Source: an uncultured Nitrospira sp.
Lineage (GTDB): Bacteria; Nitrospirota; Nitrospiria; Nitrospirales; Nitrospiraceae
DNA: 64,000 bases
Assembly (NCBI GenBank): GCA_902500785.1
Contig: CABVRW010000005.1
Location: forward strand, 1-64,000
Direction: 5' to 3'
The notes under the pieces were generated by a model, which was given only the letters and a program-made list of their open reading frames with translations, did no database searches and had not been told where the DNA came from. Of this stretch, positions 18,404-28,191 are shown one piece after another. The position numbers and the translations under genes are program-made. The number at the start of each line of letters is the position of its first letter. Position 1 is the first letter of the stretch.

Positions 18404-18859
18404 TCATTGCCAGCCCGCGGTCTCATAACCCTTTTCCTTGAGACACCGTTCAACGAAGGCAGTATAGTCCGGCTGCGGCTGCAATGGCTTGTAGATTCCT
18501 GCCAGCAGACCCAGCACCCCGCCGACCGCGCTCCCTGCTGCCGCTCCGATGGCGATTCCCGTAGGCCCTCCGACGAACCCGGCGGACGCGCCCACCGCGG
18601 CCCCGCCGATAAATCCCAGCGTGGCGCCGGCACCGGCATTCCCGCTCCGATTGGTTCCATGCTGCACACCGGCACGTTCCGCTTTCTGTCCACACAAAGC
18701 CGCTTCACGTTCCGCCAGGTCCTTTCCATACAGCTGTACCTTGGTGGTGGATCTGAGAATCGGCTCAGGCCCGGCACAGGCGACCAAGCCGATGACGCTC
18801 AACGACACCATGACAGTGACACATCCGGACAGTCTCACGCGGACGCCGCTACTCGCCAT
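18404..18859 (-). CDS. Glycine-zipper lipoprotein
   Basis: A 151 aa outer-membrane-type lipoprotein. The signal ends with lipobox LVAC (Cys28). Residues about 75-125 form two Gly/Ala-rich glycine-zipper hairpins (GAGATLGFIGGAAVGASAG and GAAAGSAVGGVLGLLAG) that can insert in membranes, as in Rickettsia 17-kDa antigen-like and YmgG-like proteins. The C-terminus is soluble with one Cys (VERCLKEKG). Start: ATG at 18859, since the longer frame to 18898 adds residues before the signal. It lies tail-to-tail with the M28 peptidase gene (about 40 nt between stops). Confidence 0.8.
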   Translation of the reverse strand: MASSGVRVRLSGCVTVMVSLSVIGLVACAGPEPILRSTTKVQLYGKDLAEREAALCGQKAERAGVQHGTNRSGNAGAGATLGFIGGAAVGASAGFVGGPTGIAIGAAAGSAVGGVLGLLAGIYKPLQPQPDYTAFVERCLKEKGYETAGWQ

Positions 18860-18928
18860 TCCATCACCCTGCATCCTTTGCCCACCCCCACACCCCAACG
18901 ATCGCAGGACCCATGCTCTGTCGGCCGC

Positions 18929-19264
18929 CTATTCAAGCGCAAGTCGCTTGCGTACCTGTTCCGCGGTTCGCCCCTTCACCAACAGGCGTTTCTGGCGGCT
19001 TCCCGGCCCGCTCAGGATGTGGACCGCACTCAAGGGCACATCACAGCGGCGGGCAAGGAATCGGCACAACTCGTCGTTGGCCGCGCCGTCGGCCGGCGGT
19101 GCCGCGACACGAATCTTCACCGCCTCACCATGCAAGCCTGCACATTCGGTACGAGACGCTCTCGGCTGGACATGCACCGACAAGACTGCGCCCTCGGGGG
19201 TGGTGCGGACGGCCTGTTCCCCTACAGGAGCCTGGCTCTGTCGCATGGGGTTGCGGCTGGTCAC
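18929..19264 (-). CDS. DUF167 (YggU family) protein
   Basis: A 111 aa small protein. The family signature is clear: VHVQPRASR, then IRVAAPPADGAANDEL, then SGPGSRQKRLLVKG. The function of this widespread family is unknown. The start is taken as GTG at 19264 with AGGA 6 nt upstream. An in-frame ATG at 19246 has no ribosome site. It lies 47 nt behind the NorQ-type gene on the same strand and may be co-transcribed with it. Confidence 0.88.
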   Translation of the reverse strand: MTSRNPMRQSQAPVGEQAVRTTPEGAVLSVHVQPRASRTECAGLHGEAVKIRVAAPPADGAANDELCRFLARRCDVPLSAVHILSGPGSRQKRLLVKGRTAEQVRKRLALE

Positions 19265-19311
19265 CGGATTCCTGCCGACACCGTATCACCGCGTCGGAAT
19301 AGATGCGCGCG

Positions 19312-20151
19312 TCAGAAGATCGCCTTCACGACTTCGATGATGCTGCGCAACATGTCCGGGTCATCGGTGATCGGACGGGCGATGGCGACGTCACAGGCTC
19401 GATCGGCCGGCACGCCTTGCTTGATCAACGTCGCCGCATAGATCAGGAGTCTGGTGCTCACGCCTTCTTCCAGTCCATGATTCTTGAGATTGCGAACTTT
19501 CTCGGCGATCTTGACGAGTCGCTGCGCGATCTCGGGGCTCACGCCGGCTTCCTGCGCCACGACCCGGCTCTCGATGTCCGGCGAGGGGTAGTCGAATTCG
19601 ATCGCCATGAACCGCTGCTTGGTGCTCTGCTTGAGATCTTTGAGGATACTTTGGTATCCGGGGTTGTAGGAAATCACCAGCATGAAGTCATCGACCGCTT
19701 CAATCACCTGCCCCTTTTTCTCGATCGGCAGCAGGCGCCGGTCATCACTCAAGGGATGGATAATGACGGTGGTGTCTTTTCTCGCCTCGACGATCTCGTC
19801 CAGGTAGACGATGGCCCCCTGCTTGACTCCGAGGGTCAGCGGCCCGTCCATCCAAACCGTCTCCTGCCCCTTTAAGAGGTACCGGCCGACGAGGTCGGAG
19901 GCGGTGAGATCTTCGTGGCACGCGACGGTAATGAGGGGGCGACCCAGGCGATAGGCCATGTGCTGGACGAACCGCGTTTTCCCACAACCTGTCGGCCCCT
20001 TCAGCATCACCGGCATGCGGCGCTGCGCCGCGATCGTAAAGAGCCCGACCTCGCCCCGCACTTCGGCATAAAACGGCTCACGCGCGATTCGGTATCGATC
20101 GATCTCTTGTTCCTGCCCTTTCGGCGCCGAAGCCGCTCGCCCCTCGTTCAT
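19312..20151 (-). CDS. NorQ/CbbQ/NirQ-type AAA+ ATPase
   Basis: A 279 aa MoxR-related ATPase that forms hexamers and remodels target enzymes with a VWA partner. Walker A is GPTGCGKT (Lys58), Walker B VYLDEI (Asp118, Glu119), followed by [12 protein letters not shown] and the C-terminal CbbQ_C-type helical domain. Start: ATG at 20151. The longer frame to 20196 adds residues not typical of the family. The partner NorD-like gene is on the same strand 3 kb downstream, separated by two same-strand genes and two opposite-strand genes. No nitric oxide reductase or Rubisco gene is in the window, so the client is unknown. Confidence 0.92.
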   Translation of the reverse strand: MNEGRAASAPKGQEQEIDRYRIAREPFYAEVRGEVGLFTIAAQRRMPVMLKGPTGCGKTRFVQHMAYRLGRPLITVACHEDLTASDLVGRYLLKGQETVWMDGPLTLGVKQGAIVYLDEIVEARKDTTVIIHPLSDDRRLLPIEKKGQVIEAVDDFMLVISYNPGYQSILKDLKQSTKQRFMAIEFDYPSPDIESRVVAQEAGVSPEIAQRLVKIAEKVRNLKNHGLEEGVSTRLLIYAATLIKQGVPADRACDVAIARPITDDPDMLRSIIEVVKAIF

Positions 20152-20274
20152 TCCGACACCCCTACATTGAATTGAATAACGTGCATGGTGCGCCACGATA
20201 AACGGAAACGAGCCGGAAGTTCAAGCGGCAGGCTGGAGACGAACAACCGCCATCGCCGTTGCGAGAGACATCTC

Positions 20275-23200
20275 TCAGGCGACTTTCGACCCATCGAGCA
20301 CTTCTCGAACCTTCTGCGCAAGCGTCGTGGGCGTGAAGGGTTTTTGCAAGAAGGAATGCTCGGTATCAATCCCCCCTTTGGAAAAAGCCGGATGATCCGG
20401 ATAGCCGGACATGTACAGCACTTTGACCTCCGGACGAACCGTCGCGAGCTTTTCAGCGACTTCCGGTCCGCTCATCTGCGGCATGACCACATCCGTGAGC
20501 AACAAATGGATCGGGCCGGCATGTTTGGCGCCGGTCAGCAACGCTTCAATCCCGTGCCGGGCTTCCAGCACTGTATAGCCGTGCAAGCGGAGCGTTTCAT
20601 TGACCAACCGCCGGACGCCCGGTTCATCCTCCACCAACAAGACCGTCTCGCGTCCTCTGACCGAGTCGCCCCCGACCGCGATGGATTCGGCCTCTGTCGT
20701 GACGGCCTCCACGCGCGGAAAAAAGATCTTAAAGGTCGCCCCGCGTCCCGGCTTGCTCTCCACCTCGATACAACCACCGCTTTGCTTGACGATGCCATAG
20801 ACCGTCGACAGACCGAGCCCGGTCCCCTTACCTTTTTCCTTCGTGGTGAAAAACGGCTCGAAGACATGCGACTGCGTATCCTCATCCATGCCATGGCCGG
20901 TATCGCGCACGATCAGGGCAACATAGAAACCGGGCTCAGCACCCATCGGCGGACGGTTTCTGCGCGGCCCGAACTGCACATTGCTGGTTTCCACCGTCAG
21001 GCGGCCCCCGCTCGGCATGGCGTCACGGGCATTCACGGCGAGGTTCATAATGACCTGCTCCACCTGACCGGGATCCGCCTTCAACGGCCCCAGCGCCGGA
21101 TCCAGCACCGTGCAGAGCTCCACGATGTCCTCGCCCAGCAACCGCCGCAACATCCCTTCCATATTGTGGATCACCGCATTCAGATCCAACACCTTCGGCG
21201 CGATAAATTGCCGGCGACTGAACGCCAAGAGTTGACCGGTGAGGCCGGAAGCGCGATCTGCGGCCTTCTTCACTTCCTCCAGTTCCTTCCGGAACCCATC
21301 CGTCGGCGCCAGACGGCTCAACACCAGTTCGCTGTATCCTCGAATCACCGTCAGCATATTGTTGAAATCGTGCGCCACTCCGCCGGCCAGCCGTCCGACG
21401 GCCTCCATTTTCTGTGATTGCTGCAGCTGCGCTTCCGTGCGCCGAAGCGCATCTTCGGCTCGGGCGCGTTCACCGAACTGGCCGATTTTGAGTCCGACGT
21501 CGGCCACCATTTTCAACAACTGCTCGTCCGGCTGCTTGATCTCACGCCGGAACAACTCGATCACACCCTCCACTTCGGTGCCCACCCGCACCGGAAATCC
21601 GAATGCGCCGTGCAGCCCGACCCGAGCGGCCGCATCGCCCCGAGGGAAATTGACTTCTTTCACCACGTCCTTGATCCAGGTCGGCTGCCCGGCCTGCCAA
21701 ATCCGTCCAGGGAGTCCCTTGCCGAGTGGAAAGGTATGTTGCCAGGTGGCGAGCACAAACTCTTCGACATTCAAGGCGGGCGACTGCCAGACATCCAGGC
21801 AACGCAACACACTTCCCTGCCGGTCCAGTCGCCAAAATACTCCCAACTCCCATTCAAGACTTTCGCAGATGGCCTGCAGGATCTTCGGACCCGCTTCCTC
21901 CAGGGTCCGCGACTCCGCCAAGACGCGCGTCACGGCATATTGAGACGAGAGCTGGCGCTCGGTCCGTTTCCGCGCGGTGATATCTCGGATGAACGCGCTG
22001 AAAATATAGGCATCGCCCAGTCTGGCCGGGGAGATGGTGATTTCGACGGGAAACTCATGCCCATGGCGATGGCACCCCATCATCTCGATCCGTCGATTGA
22101 GGAGTGCGCCCTGCCCGGTATCCAGAAAATGGCGTAACCCGCGCTCATGGGCTTCCCGATCGCGAAGAGGAATCACCGTCTCGGACACTCGGCGACCAAG
22201 CGCCTCTTCCCGTTCCCACCCGAAAATATTGACCGCCTGGGCATTCCAATCCGTGATGATGCCGCCCGCATCCATGGAAATCACGGCGTCCAGCGCCGTA
22301 TCGACGATGACCCGATTGCGTTCCTGGCTCTGCAGCAATGCGGCTTCCGCCGCGCGCGCCCATTCACTCTCCTGCTGCGCCTGCCGGTGCTGCTCTCGCA
22401 ATCGTCCGGTGGCCCATAGCAACAGGCCGACCATCGGAAACCAGACGACCACGCCGGCCATGCCGAGCTTCCACATCATGGCTCGGATGGGACGCAAGAT
22501 GACGTCACGATCCATCTGCACGAGAATGGTCCATTGCAGACCTGGATAGTCGCTATACCCTTTGGTCTGGGCATAGCCGGTCACTGCCGAGACGCGCCGA
22601 CGCACATGCTCTTCCTCGACATAGCCCGGCTTTCCGGACTCGCTCAGTGCCACTGAGGGCACACCGACCTGTTTCAGATTGACCAGGTCGGTCTCAGGGA
22701 AAGCGGAGTCCACAAACACCACACCCTCTTTGGTCAAAAACTGGTATTCGAAACGTCCCGCCGACTCTTCATCTCGTTGAATCTTGCGAATGGTTTCGAT
22801 GAGCACATTTTCAAGCATCGGCAGGCCGACGCGGGTCGTCACGACACCGAGGAATTGGCCCTTCGCATCGACGATGGGCGACGTAAACGCGATCGAATCG
22901 ATTGTATGATCCGGCTCGAGAGTCTTGACTTCATCGACCCGCACCGTGCCCGTCTGCCGGACCCCTTCGAACCATCCCGTTCGACCATAATCCTGTCCGA
23001 CAAGCGTCGGGTCGGTCGCGGCAATCATATGGCCTTGGCTGTCTGCCACCCCCATCCACAAATAGACAGACGGGTAGGTCTCCTGCATCCAATGCAGGTA
23101 GTCATTCAGATATTTCTTGTCGAAGGGACGACCCGAAAGCGCGCGGGCCATCATACGGACATCGCCGTGCCGTTCGAAGAGCAGCCGATCCAGCTTGTCC

Positions 23201-23376
23201 GCGATCTCAGATGCCGCAAGCGTGAGGTTCTCGCCCGTTGCTTCTACCAGGCGCACTTCGATCGATCGCAACATGACGAGGCCGATCACAAACGCCACCA
23301 TCGTCATGCCGACGATCAGGACCGGCAACCAAGGATAGGACCGGCGTGAGGAACCGGCTGATAGCGAGGTGGCCAT
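20275..23376 (-). CDS. Hybrid sensor histidine kinase (dCache-PAS-GAF-HisKA-HATPase-REC)
   Basis: A 1033 aa membrane receptor kinase. TM1 is about 14-36, then a periplasmic dCache-like region (about 45-310, with YPSVYLWMGVADSQG and the D-x-x-x-x-G-Q-x-Y pattern) and TM2 about 312-332. A cytoplasmic PAS domain follows (about 370-490), then GAF (about 500-650), HisKA with phospho-acceptor His669 in GGVAHDFNN, HATPase with GHGMDED and [11 protein letters not shown], and a C-terminal receiver with Asp962 in LLTDVVMP. Start: ATG at 23376, just 2 nt after the stop of the YkgJ-DUF2156 gene, so the two form an operon. The receiver has no output domain, so signal probably passes to another regulator. 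Confidence 0.93.
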   Translation of the reverse strand: MATSLSAGSSRRSYPWLPVLIVGMTMVAFVIGLVMLRSIEVRLVEATGENLTLAASEIADKLDRLLFERHGDVRMMARALSGRPFDKKYLNDYLHWMQETYPSVYLWMGVADSQGHMIAATDPTLVGQDYGRTGWFEGVRQTGTVRVDEVKTLEPDHTIDSIAFTSPIVDAKGQFLGVVTTRVGLPMLENVLIETIRKIQRDEESAGRFEYQFLTKEGVVFVDSAFPETDLVNLKQVGVPSVALSESGKPGYVEEEHVRRRVSAVTGYAQTKGYSDYPGLQWTILVQMDRDVILRPIRAMMWKLGMAGVVVWFPMVGLLLWATGRLREQHRQAQQESEWARAAEAALLQSQERNRVIVDTALDAVISMDAGGIITDWNAQAVNIFGWEREEALGRRVSETVIPLRDREAHERGLRHFLDTGQGALLNRRIEMMGCHRHGHEFPVEITISPARLGDAYIFSAFIRDITARKRTERQLSSQYAVTRVLAESRTLEEAGPKILQAICESLEWELGVFWRLDRQGSVLRCLDVWQSPALNVEEFVLATWQHTFPLGKGLPGRIWQAGQPTWIKDVVKEVNFPRGDAAARVGLHGAFGFPVRVGTEVEGVIELFRREIKQPDEQLLKMVADVGLKIGQFGERARAEDALRRTEAQLQQSQKMEAVGRLAGGVAHDFNNMLTVIRGYSELVLSRLAPTDGFRKELEEVKKAADRASGLTGQLLAFSRRQFIAPKVLDLNAVIHNMEGMLRRLLGEDIVELCTVLDPALGPLKADPGQVEQVIMNLAVNARDAMPSGGRLTVETSNVQFGPRRNRPPMGAEPGFYVALIVRDTGHGMDEDTQSHVFEPFFTTKEKGKGTGLGLSTVYGIVKQSGGCIEVESKPGRGATFKIFFPRVEAVTTEAESIAVGGDSVRGRETVLLVEDEPGVRRLVNETLRLHGYTVLEARHGIEALLTGAKHAGPIHLLLTDVVMPQMSGPEVAEKLATVRPEVKVLYMSGYPDHPAFSKGGIDTEHSFLQKPFTPTTLAQKVREVLDGSKVA

Positions 23377-23378
23377 AG

Positions 23379-24896
23379 TCAGGACTCCGTCACAATAGAG
23401 TTCGGCAACAATCGCGCAGGATGATACCACTGCTTGGAGCGAGCCAAACTCGGCAGGCCGGAATCATCCATGGTATTGATCCACCATGCCCCTTTGGCAC
23501 GTGCCTGGCGACAGAATTCACGAAAGACAAACGGCCCCAAGCCTATAATCTCCCGATCCGCCACTTCCAGCAGCACGCAGAACACCGACGGGTAGAGCCA
23601 CAGACCCAGGGTATAGGCCCGAATGCGGCCCGCCACTCGAACCACCGCTCCAGTCAGTCCGAGCTCCAGCGCGGCTGACAACGCCGTCTCATGCGCACCT
23701 GCGGCATCCTCCAGCAACGCCCAGGCCCAGTCGTCGGCCCCGGCCCCCTGCTTCTGTTCGCGCCACTCATGAAACAAACTGACACAGGCCCTGTTGTCCC
23801 GATGCTCGTAGGGCTCGATCACCCCGCCCCATTCCCGCACAAACCGATTACACGCCGCACGCGGGGATTTAAAAGACTCACCGGACAGGTCGGCCAGATC
23901 CGATGCGTAATACAGATAGTCGGGCTCTTTGGCGGTCACACGGTAGCCCAATGCGCGCACCTCATCGACACAGGCCTCCGATACATTCTCGATCCGCGTC
24001 ACCGGCGAACTGCCGTTCCGCTCCCGCATGAAACGAAAGGCGGCCGCAAGCGGCTGCGCGAGAGGACCGGCCCCGAGCGGAGGCAGGACCATGAAGACAC
24101 CATCGGGCGATTCGGCAAACAGGCAAATATGGTCGTGGAAATCGGCCCAGAAATAGGTCAGTCGATGCCGCCAGATATAATGGTAGGCAAAGGAGGCGGC
24201 CGCAAGCGGCGTGCTCTGGTAACCAGCGCTGACAGCGAGCGCGGCTTCGATACGTGCTCGATCCTGAGGCATGAGGGCCCGCGTGGCTACCCATGCCTTT
24301 CCCTGCTGCAGCCGCTTACTCACTCGCGGCAGGGTCCGTAAGACGATCACGTCGTCTTGAAATCGTCCAATGAGCCGAGGATACCTCGCCAGGGTCTCTG
24401 CCCTCGCATCCTGTTCGATCCATTGAGCGATGTCGTCCGCCGCCTGATTCACCAGCGGAGAGGACAGGTCTCGCAGATACGGGCACTTGGTATCCCATCC
24501 GAGCACGACCTGCGCATGCGTGGCGTCCCACATCAAGGCAAAGGGGTAGAGCCGACAGTCCAGGGGACGGACGTCATAGATGCGACACTGGGAGGTGGCG
24601 CTATCGAAGGCCGGGCAGACATACCCCTCCCCCGTTGGATTCGGCACCAAGTCGATTTGTGCGCCATCGGGGGATGAGAACCGTTCAGGACCAAGACCAG
24701 CCGCGATCGCCGTCTTGATTTCATCGGCTGTAAAGAAGGGCCGCAGGAAGCTGTCCCGCTCGGGAAACCGGCAACACACATCGCAACGGAGACAGGCCGC
24801 GCTCGGCACGATCTGCAGGAGAGTATCACCTACGGACCGCGAGGGAATCGTCGGAGAAACTGGAACGAATGGGCTCGTCATGAGATGTGGCCGCAT
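23379..24896 (-). CDS. YkgJ-type cysteine cluster domain fused to a DUF2156 (GNAT-like) domain
   Basis: A 505 aa soluble protein of two parts. Residues about 30-200 carry a YkgJ-like metal site: CLRCDVCC (Cys35, 38, 41, 42), then Cys94, Cys104 in QCRIYDVRP and Cys114 in DCRLYPF, binding zinc or an Fe-S cluster. Residues about 220-500 match DUF2156, the fold of the C-terminal domain of phosphatidylglycerol lysyltransferases, with ALELGLTGAVVRVAGRI and a C-terminal DDSGLPSLARSKQWYHP segment. Start at 24896 (GAGGG about 11 nt upstream), or possibly the ATG at 24881. It is coupled to a sensor kinase 2 nt downstream. The reaction is unknown. Aminoacyl transfer is only a fold-based guess. Confidence 0.82.
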   Translation of the reverse strand: MRPHLMTSPFVPVSPTIPSRSVGDTLLQIVPSAACLRCDVCCRFPERDSFLRPFFTADEIKTAIAAGLGPERFSSPDGAQIDLVPNPTGEGYVCPAFDSATSQCRIYDVRPLDCRLYPFALMWDATHAQVVLGWDTKCPYLRDLSSPLVNQAADDIAQWIEQDARAETLARYPRLIGRFQDDVIVLRTLPRVSKRLQQGKAWVATRALMPQDRARIEAALAVSAGYQSTPLAAASFAYHYIWRHRLTYFWADFHDHICLFAESPDGVFMVLPPLGAGPLAQPLAAAFRFMRERNGSSPVTRIENVSEACVDEVRALGYRVTAKEPDYLYYASDLADLSGESFKSPRAACNRFVREWGGVIEPYEHRDNRACVSLFHEWREQKQGAGADDWAWALLEDAAGAHETALSAALELGLTGAVVRVAGRIRAYTLGLWLYPSVFCVLLEVADREIIGLGPFVFREFCRQARAKGAWWINTMDDSGLPSLARSKQWYHPARLLPNSIVTES

Positions 24897-24941
24897 TGTA
24901 GCACTAACCCTCGCAGGGTCCTACTATTCGGAACTTTTCAC

Positions 24942-26621
24942 ATGGCTGTACGCATTCCACCTCGCGACAACAACCTGCGGCCGAGGGCCTCTCGGTGCCC
25001 CGCTGACTTGTACCGATGCAAGAGGCCATGGTACGATTTGCTCCACCTCGAATCCAACCGCGAGTGCGAGGCACGCGATTGCGCTGCGAGTATCGAGGAT
25101 ATTGCATTGGCACTGGCACAACATTCACGTGAGCCATTGAACTCCGACGAAGCCCGCCGACGTTGTCTCGCAATCCGTGATGCTCTCGTTCGTGCCGGAG
25201 TGTATGGCACGACCGAAATCGGCGACGGTGGGGCGACGACCGGCTCTACAATTCCGTCGCCACGGTTCCGGCTGGCTCCGACCCCCTTTCCGCTTTCCCC
25301 GTCAGATGTGACATTTTTCCAGCATCTTGGGCAGGACCTCCTGTCCTTCTATCGGGCGCTGAACCGCCTTTATCAGGACAGCATCCGCGGAACCCAGCCC
25401 GCATGGGTCGCGGCCTATCTCGACCAAGGCAAACCGGAATCACTGATCACGTATAGCCGGATGAACCGTTTTCGCAGCCTCATTCCCGGCATCATCAGGC
25501 CCGACGTGATCCCGACCACCGACGGGATGGTGATCACGGAGCTCGATTCCGTACCAGGCGGAATCGGCCTGACGGGATGCTTGACTCGCACCTATGACGA
25601 TCAGCTCGCACTCGACCACCCGGCTCCCGGCTTGCCGTCCGAACGTTCCCCTCTGATCGCCGGACGTGACGGCATGCTGCAAGGATTTGCCGCCATGCTG
25701 CGCGCCCAACAAGGCGACCAGGAGGGGTGCCTCGCAATCGTCGTCTCGGACGAGGCCAAAGAATACCGGCCCGAGATGGAATGGATGGCCCAATGCCTGC
25801 GCGAGATCGGCTGCGAGGCCTTTTGCGTCGAACCCCGGGCGGTTCATTTCTCGGAAGATGGTCTGTTCCTCCACCATGAGACCGGACCACGAGCCATCGG
25901 CCTCCTCTATCGATTTTTCGAGCTCTTCGATCTGAAGAACATCCCCAAGTCTGAACTCATGATGTATGCGGCCAAGAAGGGTCAGGTGACCGTCACGCCG
26001 CCCTACAAGCCCGCGCTTGAAGAAAAGCTGGCATTCGGCCTGTTTCACCATCCGGAGCTGGCCCCATTTTGGGAACAGGCGCTGAGTCCCGAGACGACCC
26101 TCAATTTGCGACGATTGCTGCCGAGAACCTGGATCCTTGACCCACAGCCGGTGCCTCCCACGGCCGTCATCCCGCATCTCACGATCGGCGGACGAGCCCT
26201 GTCGGACTTCCGTCGCTTGGCCAAGACCACCCAAAAGGAACGCCAACTGGTGCTCAAACCCTCGGGGTTCTCGGAACTGGCCTGGGGCAGCCGGGGCGTG
26301 TCCATCGGGCATGATTTGCCCCAAGTCGAATGGGCCGCTGCGTTAGAGCAGGCGCTTCACGCCTTCCCGACGACCCCCTATGTCCTTCAAGAATTTCACA
26401 AGGGCCGCCTAGTCGAGTCCTCCTATTTTGATGACCGAAGCGACACGGTGGTGCCGATGTCCGGACGAGTCCGCTTGTCGCCCTATTACTTTGTCGTGGG
26501 CGACAAAGCCGAGCTCGGCGGGATTCTCGCGACGCTCTGTCCCGCGAACAAGAAAATCATCCATGGCATGGTCGATGCGATCATGGGGCCCTGTGCGCTC
26601 GCGCCGAACATCACGTCGTAA
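24942..26621 (+). CDS. Probable circularly permuted ATP-grasp protein
   Basis: A 559 aa soluble protein. Recognisable blocks fit the CP-ATP-grasp type: VITELDSVPGGIGLTG, LLYRFFELFDLKNIP, VTPPYKPALEEKLAFGLFHHPEL, LLPRTWILDP, VLKPSGFSELAWGSRGVSIG and YVLQEFHKGRLVE. The VLKP...WGSRGV stretch would be the nucleotide-binding loop. Family members ligate amines to carboxylates (glutathionylspermidine synthase-like and peptide ligases). Residues 1-120 are unlike the family. Start: ATG at 24942. The frame opens earlier (24885), but that would overlap the divergent gene. A glutaredoxin-like gene follows 73 nt on. The substrate is unknown, and the assignment rests on motif reading. Confidence 0.6.
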   Translation: MAVRIPPRDNNLRPRASRCPADLYRCKRPWYDLLHLESNRECEARDCAASIEDIALALAQHSREPLNSDEARRRCLAIRDALVRAGVYGTTEIGDGGATTGSTIPSPRFRLAPTPFPLSPSDVTFFQHLGQDLLSFYRALNRLYQDSIRGTQPAWVAAYLDQGKPESLITYSRMNRFRSLIPGIIRPDVIPTTDGMVITELDSVPGGIGLTGCLTRTYDDQLALDHPAPGLPSERSPLIAGRDGMLQGFAAMLRAQQGDQEGCLAIVVSDEAKEYRPEMEWMAQCLREIGCEAFCVEPRAVHFSEDGLFLHHETGPRAIGLLYRFFELFDLKNIPKSELMMYAAKKGQVTVTPPYKPALEEKLAFGLFHHPELAPFWEQALSPETTLNLRRLLPRTWILDPQPVPPTAVIPHLTIGGRALSDFRRLAKTTQKERQLVLKPSGFSELAWGSRGVSIGHDLPQVEWAAALEQALHAFPTTPYVLQEFHKGRLVESSYFDDRSDTVVPMSGRVRLSPYYFVVGDKAELGGILATLCPANKKIIHGMVDAIMGPCALAPNITS

Positions 26622-26694
26622 GGGTGACCGCATGACCGCTGCAATACAGGTTCCTGTGCACATGCATCCTCAACCTCTTTCATCATAGGCACTC

Positions 26695-26940
26695 ATGGCC
26701 CTCACGTTCTATCATGTCCAATGGTGCCCGGATTGTGCGATCGTTCGGGACCGTCTCGATGAACTGAAACTCTCCTACGACGATGTGGTGGTTCCGGATT
26801 TTCGTCCGATGCGCACCCAAGTCTACGAGGTATCCGGTCAGTACTATGTGCCCGTCCTGAAAGACGGAGACACGATTCTGACGGAAACCCACGACATTCT
26901 CGCTCACCTGCAGACCCACTACGACAAGGCACACCCGTGA
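26695..26940 (+). CDS. Glutaredoxin-like / GST N-terminal domain protein
   Basis: An 81 aa single thioredoxin-fold protein. The redox motif is CPDC (11-14) after the first strand, with cis-Pro in YYVPVLKDGD and a final DILAHL helix typical of the GST N-terminal domain and glutaredoxins. The size is that of a minimal glutaredoxin. It lies between the ATP-grasp-like gene and kamA on the same strand. It may reduce a disulfide in a neighbour's product, but this is positional inference only. Confidence 0.8.
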   Translation: MALTFYHVQWCPDCAIVRDRLDELKLSYDDVVVPDFRPMRTQVYEVSGQYYVPVLKDGDTILTETHDILAHLQTHYDKAHP

Positions 26941-27057
26941 GGACTTCGCTCGGACCTGCACCACGAGCGTCGGTCAAGGACGGACCTCGATGCCACAGGC
27001 AGGCGCCGGCCTGCATGGCTCGACCAACTAGACCAGTATTACCGAAAGGATAGAGAC

Positions 27058-28191
27058 GTGGAGGATTGGAGACGTATCCTGGCTCAGAGCGTGGTCAAGC
27101 CGAAGGATTTGGCTGATCGGCTCGGTGTCGACCCGAAGGAAATCGAAGACATCGTGGGGGACTACCCCATGCGGATCACGCCGACCGTGCTGGCCACCAT
27201 CAAGGAAAAGGGCGACGCGATTTGGAAACAAGTCGTGCCTGATCGCGCCGAAATGGCTGATGCCGATGCGGAGGACGACCCGCTCGAAGAGGACCTGATG
27301 AGTCCCGTGCCTCACCTGGTTCATCGCTACCCCGACCGCGTCTTGCTGATGGTCACGAATCAGTGCCCGATTTATTGCCGGTTTTGCACTCGGAAACGGC
27401 TGGTGGGCAAACCGGGCTTTCTCAAGAAAGGAGAACTGGACCGGGCCATCGCGTACCTGCGCGAACATCAGGAAGTGCGGGATGTGATTTTGTCGGGAGG
27501 AGATCCGCTCCTATTGCCGGATCACCTGTTGGAACGGATACTCAAATCCCTGCGGACGATTCCCCATTTAGAACTGATCCGGATCGGCACGCGAGTGCCG
27601 GGCAGCCTGCCCGAGCGCATCACACCGAAACTCTGCGAGATCATCAAGAAATATCACCCGTTCTATATGAACCTGCACTTCAACCACCCTGACGAACTGA
27701 CCCCGGAGGTCAAACGCGCCTGCGGAATGCTGGCCGATGCCGGGGTTCCCCTCGGCGCACAGACTGTGTTACTCAAAGGAGTCAATGACGACCCTGAGAT
27801 CATGAAACGTCTGATGCATCAACTATTGCTGGCACGCGTGAAACCGTATTACCTGTATCAAGCCGACCTAACGAAGGGGACGAATCATTTCCGGACCTCG
27901 GTGGAGACCGGGCTCAGGATCATCAAGGCGCTGCAAGGCCACACCAGTGGCATGGCGGTTCCGCACTTCGTGATCGATGCTCCCGGCGGCGGAGGAAAAA
28001 TTCCGCTGCTTCCCGCCGAATACCTGGTCAACCTGGATGAAGATAGCGCGGTGTTGAGAAATTACGAAAACAAGACCTTCCACTACCCCCAGCCGGGATC
28101 CGCCCAAGGACGCGAATTGCCGATGGTCGGCGCCCATCCTTCCTGGAACACGACCGGCAACGGCTGCGACGGAGGGAGTGAGCACCTGTGA
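27058..28191 (+). CDS. KamA-family radical SAM lysine 2,3-aminomutase
   Basis: A 377 aa enzyme using S-adenosylmethionine, a [4Fe-4S] cluster and PLP to move the alpha-amino group of lysine to the beta position. The cluster motif is C103-x3-C107-x2-C110 in CPIYCRFCTRKR, the SAM-binding GGDP in ILSGGDPLLL, and the PLP Lys314 in APGGGGK. Start: GTG at 27058 with AAAGGA about 7 nt upstream. It could be EpmB (modifying elongation factor P) or make beta-lysine as a solute or precursor. It is longer than EpmB, and neither epmA nor efp is in the window. Its TGA overlaps the GTG of the deaminase gene (GTGA). Confidence 0.9.
   Translation: MEDWRRILAQSVVKPKDLADRLGVDPKEIEDIVGDYPMRITPTVLATIKEKGDAIWKQVVPDRAEMADADAEDDPLEEDLMSPVPHLVHRYPDRVLLMVTNQCPIYCRFCTRKRLVGKPGFLKKGELDRAIAYLREHQEVRDVILSGGDPLLLPDHLLERILKSLRTIPHLELIRIGTRVPGSLPERITPKLCEIIKKYHPFYMNLHFNHPDELTPEVKRACGMLADAGVPLGAQTVLLKGVNDDPEIMKRLMHQLLLARVKPYYLYQADLTKGTNHFRTSVETGLRIIKALQGHTSGMAVPHFVIDAPGGGGKIPLLPAEYLVNLDEDSAVLRNYENKTFHYPQPGSAQGRELPMVGAHPSWNTTGNGCDGGSEHL

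Noticed and set aside
20185-21417. 410 aa plus-strand frame opposite the hybrid kinase
   Set aside because: Overlaps the conserved HATPase and receiver region of the kinase. No motif is present.
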